A stretch of 64,000 bases of DNA, from NCBI GenBank assembly GCA_035306605.1, contig DATGNR010000029.1. One strand, given 5' to 3'. The position numbers were made by a program, and so were the translations under genes. The notes beneath the pieces are model-generated. The model saw nothing but the letters and a program-made list of their open reading frames with translations. It did no database searches and was not told the origin of the DNA. The DNA is from Xanthomarina sp035306605 (GTDB lineage: Bacteria > Bacteroidota > Bacteroidia > Flavobacteriales > Flavobacteriaceae). Below, piece by piece: positions 35,055-42,758 of this stretch. Position 1 is the first letter of the stretch. Each line of letters begins with the position of its first letter.

Positions 35055-36365
35055 TTATGATAAGGTAGAATTAAGTGCTGTCAACGCTTCTTTTTTATGT
35101 TGGTCTTCAACTAAGATAGATACATTATGTCTGCTTCCACCATAGGATATCATTCGAACCGGTATATTCTCCAAGGCCTTAAAAATAATTGCTGCATACC
35201 CCTTACTTTCAGCTATAAAATCTCCTACTACACAGATTATGGTATGATCTTTTTCTATTTCAACTTTTCCATACTTTCTCAATTCGTCAACAATATCGGT
35301 CAGATAATTATTATTATCAATAGTTATAGAGACCGCTACTTCAGAAGTAGTAATCATATCTATTGAGGTTTTGTAGATTTCAAATATTTCAAACACTTTT
35401 CGCATAAAACCGTGCGCCAGAAGCATTCTATCGCTCTTTATTTTTATTGCTGTTATTCCGTCCTTTGCTGCAATAGCTTTAATGCCCAAATCATTGGTTT
35501 TACTTGTAATTAAAGTACCATAAGAATCAGGTTGCATGGTGTATTTTAATCGAACGGGTATATTGGCTACTTTAGCCGGATTTATAGTTGCGGGATGTAG
35601 AATTTTAGCTCCAAAATATGCTAGCTCAGCGGCCTCTTCAAAAGATATATCGGTCAATGATTTTGTATTATCGATAATCCTGGGATCATTATTGTGCATC
35701 CCGTCAATGTCTGTCCAAATTTGAATTTCTTTCGCTTGAATGGCTACTCCAATCAGGGAAGCTGTATAATCACTTCCTCCTCTATTAAGGTTATCAATCT
35801 CCCCAAAGTTGTTTCTGGCAATAAATCCTTGGGTTATGAACAATGTATCATCTGCGTAAATATTGATTTCTCTATGTAAATTCTCTTTGATATAAAAGAA
35901 ATCAGGCTCACCATCCTTATCTGTACGCATAAAATTTAAAGCGGGAATAAGTACTGATTTTATGTTATTCTCACTCAAATAACAATGAAATAATGCGGTT
36001 GAAATCAACTCACCTTGTGCCACTATCGATTTTTCCCCAAAACTCGTAAACAAATCTTGTGCATAATTTTTAATATCATTGAAATGAAACAAGATTAACT
36101 TGCGGCCTTTTTCCCTGTAACTAGCTGATAGAAATAATTCGTTTACAAGATTTAAATATTTCTCTTCTAAGTTGTCAATTAGGCTATGTGCTTCCTTGAC
36201 TTTACGCTTATATAAACAATTAGTGATTTTTACCAATTCATTCGTGGTACCCGACATAGCGGATAGTACGACTATTTTCGGCTCTACATTACTCACCAAT
36301 TTTGCTACATCCCTTATTTTATCCACACTCCCAATAGAAGTGCCTCCAAATTTTAAAACTATCAT
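35055..36365 (-). CDS. lysC: Aspartate kinase
   Basis: Aspartate kinase (436 aa, monofunctional) phosphorylates aspartate at the entry to the lysine, threonine and methionine pathways. The N-terminal kinase domain starts IVLKFGGTSIGSVDKIRDVA. It carries GGSDYTASLIGVAIQAKEIQ, WTDIDGMHNNDPR and the FEEAAELAYFGAKILHP signature. Two ACT domains follow (roughly 300-436; IKIKSDRML..., HTIICVVGDFI...), the expected site for feedback inhibition by lysine. Its stop lies one base from the lysA start. The leader of about 140 nt contains a perfect 16-bp palindrome. Confidence 0.94.
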   Translation of the reverse strand: MIVLKFGGTSIGSVDKIRDVAKLVSNVEPKIVVLSAMSGTTNELVKITNCLYKRKVKEAHSLIDNLEEKYLNLVNELFLSASYREKGRKLILFHFNDIKNYAQDLFTSFGEKSIVAQGELISTALFHCYLSENNIKSVLIPALNFMRTDKDGEPDFFYIKENLHREINIYADDTLFITQGFIARNNFGEIDNLNRGGSDYTASLIGVAIQAKEIQIWTDIDGMHNNDPRIIDNTKSLTDISFEEAAELAYFGAKILHPATINPAKVANIPVRLKYTMQPDSYGTLITSKTNDLGIKAIAAKDGITAIKIKSDRMLLAHGFMRKVFEIFEIYKTSIDMITTSEVAVSITIDNNNYLTDIVDELRKYGKVEIEKDHTIICVVGDFIAESKGYAAIIFKALENIPVRMISYGGSRHNVSILVEDQHKKEALTALNSTLS

Positions 36366-36438
36366 TGATTATTTTTTTATTTCTAATTCTTTAATATTCT
36401 AAGTTCAACTCATAGATTCAACTCAAATTAAAAATTCC

Positions 36439-36454
36439 TTGGGGCTAGCCCCAA
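36439..36454. promoter_or_regulatory. Perfect 16-bp palindrome in the lysC leader
   Basis: TTGGGGCTAGCCCCAA reads identically on both strands and lies 74-89 bases upstream of the lysC start, inside the predicted transcript. On the lysC side it is followed by GGAATTTTTAA. It could be a repressor operator or an attenuator-like hairpin. Confidence 0.45.
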
Positions 36455-36512
36455 AAGATTGGCCCAGTGCTAAATTTGTTTTGTGAAAAAATATAAACAA
36501 CTTAACCGAGAG

Positions 36513-36520
36513 CAAAGATA
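36513..36520 (-). promoter_or_regulatory. Predicted lysC-lysA promoter -7 box
   Basis: The minus strand reads TATCTTTG, matching TAnnTTTG, about 150 bases upstream of lysC. No clear -33 element. Confidence 0.4.
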
Positions 36521-36874
36521 CCAAATAACAGAATAGATTCACAGCCATAGGATTAATAAAAAATTTAACCATCCGTTAAGATTTGAGACTACCTAAAACA
36601 AAGCCTTAATTACTAAGCATCTAACTTTGTAATTCTAAGAAAACACCCAAGTTTTAATGGGTAATAAAGTGTCTATAAAGGTACTTATTAGTTAAATTAC
36701 TAAGTGTTTTTTTTATGTCATACTAGTTAAAGCTAGTTATACACATCTTACAACTATAGCATAATACAATCAAATTTACTATTCTCGAACACCAGATGAA
36801 ATGAACTTCAACGGATTCCGTTTATTAATTAATCTCAAATTTATTATATTAGCTTGCTAACTAACCAAATACCT

Positions 36875-38836
36875 ATGTTTTTTCGAATATTTACCCTTTT
36901 CGTATTCATTACGTACGTCCCATTTTCAGTAAAAGCACAAAATAAAACTGATATTATAAATGAATCTATAGATTCAATAATTCAAACTGCTAAAAACTTA
37001 CCTGTTGAAGATAAAATTAAGCTTCTAAACAGTAAAGCAGGGGAATACAGATACATTAAAAGCACACGTAAACTTTTAAATAAAGCCATTAATATTTCAA
37101 AGGAATCTAATGATAATAAGCTCTTAGCCATATCTTATTATTCTTTAGGTAATTATTATTTCTATAATACCCGACTAGACTCAGCCATGATTTATTTTAA
37201 TAAATCTAGTGATTTCCTAAAAGATATTGATTTACCGAGTTTGAAAGCATCGATACTTATAAGTAAAGGTGGGATATATAGAAAAAACGGAAATGCATCT
37301 TTGGCTATATCTACCTTATTAGAATCTAAAAAAATATTAGATAAAATTGACACCCTGAGTTTGGATCAGGAACAACGAGAAAAAAACAAAGGACAAAACC
37401 TGGTTTTAAATAACACACTTGCCAATTATTATAATCAGATGGAGGAATATGACAAAGCCTTGAATTATTATGATTTGGCATTTAAGTCTGCATTACAACT
37501 TGGTTCAAAAATTAATGCCGGAATTATTATTGCTAATAAGGGGGATCTATTGTTAAAACTAGGAGAATTTGAAGAAGCATTAAACCTTCAAGTAGAAGGT
37601 AAAAAACTAAAAGAGGAAGGGAATGCACCAATGCGAATTATTATCAATTCAGATTTAAATATAGGTCATGCAAATTTAAATTTGAAACATTATGATGAAG
37701 CCCTAGTATACCTCAATAGAGCCTATGAGTTTTATAAAAAAGATAATATTCAACCTAAACTTTATGAAGTTTTACTATACAGAGGAACCCTATATCATGA
37801 ATTAAATAACAACAAGTTGTCGGCTGAAGATTGTGAAGAATCTAAACGAATAGCAACCAAACAAAATGACATAGAATATGTAACTAAAGCCTGTGAATGT
37901 TTATACAAAACTTATAAATCATTAGGGATGTATAATAAAGCTCTATTAAATCACGAAGACTACTTAAAGGCTAAAGATTCTGTTTTTAACACAGAAAACG
38001 TAAAAAAACAAACCCAGCTAGAAATGCAATATGAGTTTGATAAAAAACAAGAATTACAAGAACTCACACTAAAAGCTAAAGAAAAAGAAAGTCAACTTTA
38101 TTCTTATTTGGCGTTTGCCGGACTTTTAACCGCATCCTCGTTAGGGTTCTTTTATTATAAAAACAGAAGAAAAAACATGTTGTTAGCCAAACAAAAGGTT
38201 TTATTAGAAGCTTCTATCGATGAAAAAAACACCCTTTTAAAGGAAGTACATCATCGTGTAAAAAATAGTTTTCAAATTGTATCCTCATTACTATATCTTC
38301 AATCTGAAAACACAGAAGATAAAGAAGCGAAAATTGCTATTAAGGAAGCTGAAAACAGAGTACGATCGATGGTGCTTGTACATCAAAAATTGTATAACAA
38401 AGAAGAACTAGTAGGTATTAACTCCAAGGAATATATTACCGATTTAGTAAAAGATATTTTTGAAAGCCATCAGTTTCAAGAAAAACCTATCAATTACCAA
38501 TTAGATATTGAATCTTTAGTTTTAGACATTGAAACCATAACACCAATCGGGTTAATTTTAAATGAACTTATAATAAATGCTTTAAAACATGCTTTTAATG
38601 AAGTAACAGATACTAGCAAAATCACCATTTTATTTAAAAAGGAAAAGGATGCACTTATTTTAAAAGTTACAGATAATGGCCAAGGGTTTGAAGGTGAAAT
38701 AAAAAACACCTCCTTTGGTATTATGTTAATGAAAGCTTTATCTAAAAAACTAAAGGCTACTTTAAATTATAATTCAGAACTTGGTTCAGGAACAGAAGCT
38801 ATACTACAAATTAAAAAGTTTAAAGTATTGTCTTAA
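36875..38836 (+). CDS. TPR-containing membrane sensor histidine kinase (HisKA_2 type)
   Basis: From ATG 36875 this is 653 aa. It has a signal peptide (ends SVKAQ), a periplasmic TPR region over roughly residues 50-390 (for example KALNYYDLAFKSALQLGSK, EALNLQVEGKKLKEEG, YDEALVYLNRAYEFYKK), one membrane span at about 410-430, and a cytoplasmic kinase core. The HisKA_2 box EVHHRVKNSFQIVSSLLYLQ places the phospho-His at 459 or 460. The HATPase domain has LNELIINALKHAF (N box), DNGQGFEG (G1) and LGSGTEA (G2). A TTG at 36854 is an alternative start but is weaker. It is followed by a LytTR regulator, its likely partner. Confidence 0.92.
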   Translation: MFFRIFTLFVFITYVPFSVKAQNKTDIINESIDSIIQTAKNLPVEDKIKLLNSKAGEYRYIKSTRKLLNKAINISKESNDNKLLAISYYSLGNYYFYNTRLDSAMIYFNKSSDFLKDIDLPSLKASILISKGGIYRKNGNASLAISTLLESKKILDKIDTLSLDQEQREKNKGQNLVLNNTLANYYNQMEEYDKALNYYDLAFKSALQLGSKINAGIIIANKGDLLLKLGEFEEALNLQVEGKKLKEEGNAPMRIIINSDLNIGHANLNLKHYDEALVYLNRAYEFYKKDNIQPKLYEVLLYRGTLYHELNNNKLSAEDCEESKRIATKQNDIEYVTKACECLYKTYKSLGMYNKALLNHEDYLKAKDSVFNTENVKKQTQLEMQYEFDKKQELQELTLKAKEKESQLYSYLAFAGLLTASSLGFFYYKNRRKNMLLAKQKVLLEASIDEKNTLLKEVHHRVKNSFQIVSSLLYLQSENTEDKEAKIAIKEAENRVRSMVLVHQKLYNKEELVGINSKEYITDLVKDIFESHQFQEKPINYQLDIESLVLDIETITPIGLILNELIINALKHAFNEVTDTSKITILFKKEKDALILKVTDNGQGFEGEIKNTSFGIMLMKALSKKLKATLNYNSELGSGTEAILQIKKFKVLS

Positions 38837-38856
38837 ATATTAATAAAACCTATTTC

Positions 38857-38906
38857 CATTTACTAAAAAAAAGAGGTCATTCACTTATTTTTTTAAACAT
38901 TTCGCT
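38857..38906 (+). promoter_or_regulatory. Phased direct repeats upstream of the LytTR regulator gene
   Basis: CATTTACTAA at 38857, CATTCACTTA at 38878 and ATTTCGCTTA at 38899 are spaced exactly 21 bp apart, two helical turns. LytTR proteins bind paired direct repeats at about this period. The same motif occurs ahead of the genes at 39763 and 42224. A shared TTTTATTACA follows at 38921-38930. Confidence 0.6.
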
Positions 38907-38945
38907 TAGTTTTAAAGTAGTTTTATTACAATTAAAATCCACATT

Positions 38946-39635
38946 TTGAAATCTATAAGTATATATATAGTAGAGGATGAACCATTAATAGTATCCACTA
39001 TTGAAACTGCTTTATTAAAGCAAGGTTTTAAAGTGTTTGGTGATGCCGAAGATGTAACAACTGCATTAAAAAACATTACCATTCACCAGCCTGATTTAAT
39101 TTTATTAGACATACAATTAGCTGGAGCAAAGGATGGTGTAGACTTAGCGCTAGAATTAGACAAACAGCAAATACCATACATTTTCCTCACCTCACAAACT
39201 GATCCGGAAACCATAGAACGAGTTAAGGAAACCCAACCTTTAGGTTATATTGTAAAACCATTTACAGAACAAAGCCTACGAAGTAACATTGAATTAGCAT
39301 GGCACAAATACGAAGTACAACATGCTGGCTTTTTAATTCTAAAATCGGATGGACGCACCCATAAAGTGAATCAAAATAGTATTTTATACTTAAAAGCTTT
39401 TGATAATTATTGTTATGTATATACTACAACACGATCCTATTTAGTTCCGCACACCCTAAAGTACATGTCGGAACAACTGTGTGATACTCTATTTGTTCAA
39501 ACCCATCGTTCGTATTGGGTAAATCTCAACCATATTGATGGTGTAGAAAACAACAAACTTTTCCTAAAAACCGAACCAATTCCAATAAGCGCTTCACAAA
39601 AAAACCTAGTAATGTCTAGGTTAAAACACTCTTAA
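38946..39635 (+). CDS. LytTR-family response regulator
   Basis: This is a 229-residue two-component regulator. The receiver domain (1-~118) has the acidic pocket VEDEP (10-13), phospho-acceptor Asp55 in LILLDIQLAG, a conserved Thr/Ser in FLTSQ and Lys in YIVKPFTEQ. The C-terminal LytTR DNA-binding domain (~130-229) shows ILYLKAFDNYCYVYTTTRSYLV, FVQTHRSYWVNLNHIDGV and PISASQKNLVMSRLK. The start is TTG at 38946; no in-frame ATG would keep the first beta strand. It lies 109 bp after the histidine kinase stop, with phased repeats between, which suggests autoregulation. Confidence 0.93.
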   Translation: MKSISIYIVEDEPLIVSTIETALLKQGFKVFGDAEDVTTALKNITIHQPDLILLDIQLAGAKDGVDLALELDKQQIPYIFLTSQTDPETIERVKETQPLGYIVKPFTEQSLRSNIELAWHKYEVQHAGFLILKSDGRTHKVNQNSILYLKAFDNYCYVYTTTRSYLVPHTLKYMSEQLCDTLFVQTHRSYWVNLNHIDGVENNKLFLKTEPIPISASQKNLVMSRLKHS

Positions 39636-39648
39636 TTTCGTTTAACTG

Positions 39649-39700
39649 CATTCACTAAAAAAATAGAGGTGTTGGCTAAATGCAATCTTCAATAATCTAA
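39649..39700 (+). promoter_or_regulatory. Phased direct repeats upstream of the tandem-repeat T9SS gene
   Basis: CATTCACTAA at 39649, TGTTGGCTAA at 39670 and AATAATCTAA at 39691 again have a 21-bp period, with CTAA kept in each. TTTTATTGTG follows at 39712-39721. The first unit is identical to the sites at 42140 and 42161. Confidence 0.5.
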
Positions 39701-39762
39701 TTAGGGAGTAATTTTATTGTGCTATTAATCTCACGGAATTTAATTCCCAATAATTTATTCTC

Positions 39763-41925
39763 ATGAAAAAAAATTACCTTTTTCTAATCATTATTTTATT
39801 TTCACACTTCAGTTTTTCACAAGCAACTAACGATGATTGTGCCAACTCTCAAAACATTATCATTTCAACAGCTCAGACAACCACTAATTTTGTTATTGTA
39901 GATGCGGCAATTAATAATGAAGAAGGCTGCACTGGAACTACATCAGACTTTATAGATATTTGGTACGATTTCACCATGCCAGTAAATGGTAACCTATATG
40001 TAAACGGTACTATTTCCTGGAATCGGTTTGCTCTCTATGATAGTTGTGGTGGTACAGAAATACAATGCGGTGATAGCAATCAACTATTTACAGGACTAAG
40101 TGCCGGGACTAATTATAAACTACGTGTATTTAGATATAGTTCCAGAGCAGATGATGGGTATTTAAGTTTTACCACCCAAGCTTTTGAAGAAGTTACTAAC
40201 GATGATTGTGCTACTGCAGAAAACATTGCAGTTACAACAAGTGAATCTACGGTTAATTTTAACATTGGTGGTGCTACTATTAACAATGAAGAAGGCTGCT
40301 CAGGTTCAACAACATCCGAATATGCAGATATCTGGTACGACTTTACTATGCCAGTAAATGGTAACCTATATGTAAACGGTACTATTTCTTGGAATCGGTT
40401 TGCTCTCTATGATAGCTGTGGTGGTTCAGAAATACAATGCGGTGATAGCAATCAACTATTTACAGGACTAAGTGCCGGGACTAATTATAAACTACGTGTA
40501 TTTAGATCTAGGTCTAGAGCAGATGATGGCTACTTAAGTTTTACCATTCAAGCTTACGAGGAAGTTGCTAACGACGACTGTGCGAATGCTGAAAACATAG
40601 TAGTTACAACTAGCGAATCTACAGTTAACTTTAATATTGGTGGTGCTACTATTAACAATGAAGAAGGTTGTACTGGAACTACTTCTAACTTTGTAGATAT
40701 TTGGTACGATTTTACTATGCCAGTTAATGGCAACCTATATGTAAACGGTACCATTTCCTGGAATCGGTTTGCTCTCTATGATAGCTGTGGTGGTTCAGAA
40801 ATACAATGCGGTGATAGCAATCAACTATTTACAGAACTAAGTGCCGGCACTAATTATAAATTACGCCTATTTAGGTACAGTTCCAGAGCAGATGATGGCT
40901 ACTTAAGTTTTACCATTCAAGCCTATGAAGAGGCTCCTAATGACGACTGTGCGAATGCCGAAAACATAGTAGTGACAACAGACCAATCAACCATACACTT
41001 TAATATTGGTGGTGCTTCCATCAATAACGAAGCAGGTTGTACTGGAACTACTTCTGAATATGCAGACATTTGGTACGATTTTACCATGCCAGTAAATGGC
41101 AACCTATACGTAAACGGAACCATTTCTTGGAATCGATTTGCTCTATATGATAGCTGTGGAGGTTCAGAAATTCAATGTGGAGATAGCAATCAACTATTTA
41201 CAGGACTAAGTGCCGGGACTAATTATAAATTACGTGTATTTAGATCTAGGTCTGGAGCAGATAATGGCTACTTAAGTTTTACCATTCAGGCTTTTGAAAT
41301 TATAAATAATGACGATTGTGCTTCCGCAGAAAACATTGTAGTTACAGACACGCCTACTACTGTTCACTTTGGAATTGCAGGAGCTAACATTAATAATGAA
41401 ATTGGGTGCGCTGGAAGTCCTGCTCAAGACTTTGCAGATGTTTGGTATGAATTTACTATGCCAATTAATGGGTATCTAGTTATTAATGGTACTATTTCAT
41501 GGAATAAATTTGCCTTATACGATGCCTGTAACGGAACAGAATTGGCTTGTTTTGACAGTTCCGGTAATGTACCTGGACTAACTAGTGGAACAGTTTATAA
41601 ACTACGTGTTTTTAGAACCTTAGCACATGTAGACAATCAAGCTTATAAAAGTTTCACCATTCATAGTACCTCAACATTAAGCAGCAACGATGTGGCAATA
41701 GAAAACAACATTCGAATATATCCTAATCCTGCAAAAGATTTTATTCATATTTCTAATATCGAGGATCAAAAGATTCAAGCAATTCATTTATTTAATATGC
41801 TAGGAAAAGAAGTGCTTCGTACTACATCTAAAAAAATAGATATAAGTAATTACACTTCAGGAATATACCTAGTAAAAATTACGACAGAGAAAGGATCAAT
41901 CACTAAAAAAATAGTGATAGAATAA
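39763..41925 (+). CDS. Tandem-repeat secreted protein with T9SS type A sorting domain
   Basis: This is a 720-residue surface or secreted protein. A signal peptide (ends FSFSQ) is followed by five repeats of about 123 residues starting at bases 39826, 40195, 40567, 40936 and 41305. Each unit begins NDDCA and contains a GC pair, IWYDFTMPVNGNLYVNGTIS, SWNRFALYDSCGG, IQCGDSNQLFTGLSAG and TNYKLRVFR. The four Cys per unit suggest two disulfides. The fold resembles pre-peptidase C-terminal (PPC) beta-sandwich domains. Repeats 1-4 are nearly identical in DNA; repeat 5 is diverged. The final ~75 residues are a T9SS type A domain (NIRIYPNPAKDFIHI ... TSGIYLVKITTEKGS). An adhesive role is inferred only. 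Confidence 0.87.
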   Translation: MKKNYLFLIIILFSHFSFSQATNDDCANSQNIIISTAQTTTNFVIVDAAINNEEGCTGTTSDFIDIWYDFTMPVNGNLYVNGTISWNRFALYDSCGGTEIQCGDSNQLFTGLSAGTNYKLRVFRYSSRADDGYLSFTTQAFEEVTNDDCATAENIAVTTSESTVNFNIGGATINNEEGCSGSTTSEYADIWYDFTMPVNGNLYVNGTISWNRFALYDSCGGSEIQCGDSNQLFTGLSAGTNYKLRVFRSRSRADDGYLSFTIQAYEEVANDDCANAENIVVTTSESTVNFNIGGATINNEEGCTGTTSNFVDIWYDFTMPVNGNLYVNGTISWNRFALYDSCGGSEIQCGDSNQLFTELSAGTNYKLRLFRYSSRADDGYLSFTIQAYEEAPNDDCANAENIVVTTDQSTIHFNIGGASINNEAGCTGTTSEYADIWYDFTMPVNGNLYVNGTISWNRFALYDSCGGSEIQCGDSNQLFTGLSAGTNYKLRVFRSRSGADNGYLSFTIQAFEIINNDDCASAENIVVTDTPTTVHFGIAGANINNEIGCAGSPAQDFADVWYEFTMPINGYLVINGTISWNKFALYDACNGTELACFDSSGNVPGLTSGTVYKLRVFRTLAHVDNQAYKSFTIHSTSTLSSNDVAIENNIRIYPNPAKDFIHISNIEDQKIQAIHLFNMLGKEVLRTTSKKIDISNYTSGIYLVKITTEKGSITKKIVIE

Positions 41926-41959
41926 TATTAAAGACGCTATTAATTGAAGTTTGAGGAGG

Positions 41960-41995
41960 GGAGGATTAAGTAACATTATGAATCCCCTTTTTTTT
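41960..41995 (+). terminator. Terminator after the tandem-repeat gene
   Basis: GGATT (41963-41967) pairs with AATCC (41981-41985), extended by GG/CC after a bulged A, and is followed by eight T. Confidence 0.5.
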
Positions 41996-42139
41996 AATCT
42001 CCCTATGACCCAGGTAAGGTTTGTTCATCCTGGTTGTTTATCAAAACATACCAAAAGCTAACTAAGCCAAAAAAAATATCACACCTTAAACCACAAGCCC
42101 CTTAACAAGCTGATTACACCACTATTAACTACATCATCC

Positions 42140-42168
42140 CATTCACTAAATAAAAAAGCCCATTCACT
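42140..42168 (+). promoter_or_regulatory. Perfect CATTCACTAA direct repeat pair, 21-bp spacing
   Basis: CATTCACTAA occurs at 42140-42149 and 42161-42170, exactly 21 bp apart, 56 bp before the start of the small secreted protein gene. It is the cleanest of the three sites predicted to bind the LytTR regulator. Confidence 0.65.
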
Positions 42169-42223
42169 AAGAAGAACCAATGAACCCCCGAAAGTTTTAT
42201 TACATTGAAGTAAATTATATCAG

Positions 42224-42634
42224 ATGAAACTAAATTACAACACTTTTTCACTTGTATTACTCTTTGTTTTTTTAACGCCAAGTTTGGTTTTTCCAAAAGT
42301 CAATGACGTATTATCTAATACAAACATTTTATCGAGTACAGGTGTTTTAATAACAGAACGTATTGAAGTAGCTAAAGCTGCTGATAAAAACGAAACAACT
42401 TATAATGGAACTGAGATTAGTTTCCAATTTAAAAATGATTATACAGCCTTGGATGTGATTGTTAAGCCTGAATTAAACACAGCTTTTAACAACAACTTCA
42501 ATAAAGTTACTTCGAAATTCACTTCACATCACACCTATGTATCAACTAATTGTCCACTAGTAGAAGTTAGCAAAAACAACCTATCTGTACTACTGAGAAA
42601 AAAGTTTATTAGGAAAGCAAAAAGGAAGAATTAA
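42224..42634 (+). CDS. Small exported protein of unknown function
   Basis: This is a 136-residue protein with a clear signal peptide (LNYNTFSLVLLFVFLTPSL, cleavage probably near FPKVND). The mature part has no recognised domain. It is acidic to neutral in the middle and ends in a strongly basic tail (KKFIRKAKRKN). There is one Cys and no T9SS sorting domain. Its promoter region has the cleanest copy of the phased repeats, so it is probably controlled by the LytTR system encoded upstream. A strong terminator follows. Function unknown. Confidence 0.65.
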   Translation: MKLNYNTFSLVLLFVFLTPSLVFPKVNDVLSNTNILSSTGVLITERIEVAKAADKNETTYNGTEISFQFKNDYTALDVIVKPELNTAFNNNFNKVTSKFTSHHTYVSTNCPLVEVSKNNLSVLLRKKFIRKAKRKN

Positions 42635-42719
42635 CTATCAGGTTCTAGAGCAAACAAGTTTGCAACTGAACCACATGCCTGAAATTATATTAAAACGCTA
42701 TTAAACAAGGGATGGATTG

Positions 42720-42750
42720 GAGGACATTAACTTTAAATAGTTATGTCCTC
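42720..42750 (+). terminator. Terminator between the small secreted protein and aldehyde dehydrogenase genes
   Basis: GAGGACATTAACT pairs with AGTTATGTCCTC (one bulged T) and is followed by TTTTTC. It lies 86 bp after the plus-strand stop and 9 bp before the convergent dehydrogenase stop, so it could serve both. Confidence 0.7.
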
Positions 42751-42758
42751 TTTTTCTA

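Larger units (their letters stand above)
36366..36874. other. Divergent intergenic region between lysC and the histidine kinase
   Basis: About 510 bp. It holds the lysC promoter candidate and leader palindrome (listed separately) and a T-rich tract at about 36708-36716 preceded by a weak hairpin. No small gene was found. I see no CATTCACT-type repeat here, unlike the upstream regions of the next three genes. Confidence 0.5.
41926..42223. other. Intergenic region upstream of the small secreted protein gene
   Basis: About 300 bp. It holds a terminator for the repeat-protein gene at 41960-41995, the paired CATTCACTAA repeats at 42140-42168 and a TTTTATTACA at 42195-42204. No coding region was seen. 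Confidence 0.55.

Noticed and set aside
36366..36512. Lysine riboswitch in the lysC leader
   Set aside because: The leader is about 140 nt and shows only one palindrome; I cannot find the multi-helix core of the L-box.
39603..39622. AACCTAG/CTAGGTT hairpin at the end of the LytTR regulator gene as a terminator
   Set aside because: It lies inside the coding sequence and lacks a T-tract; it may be incidental.
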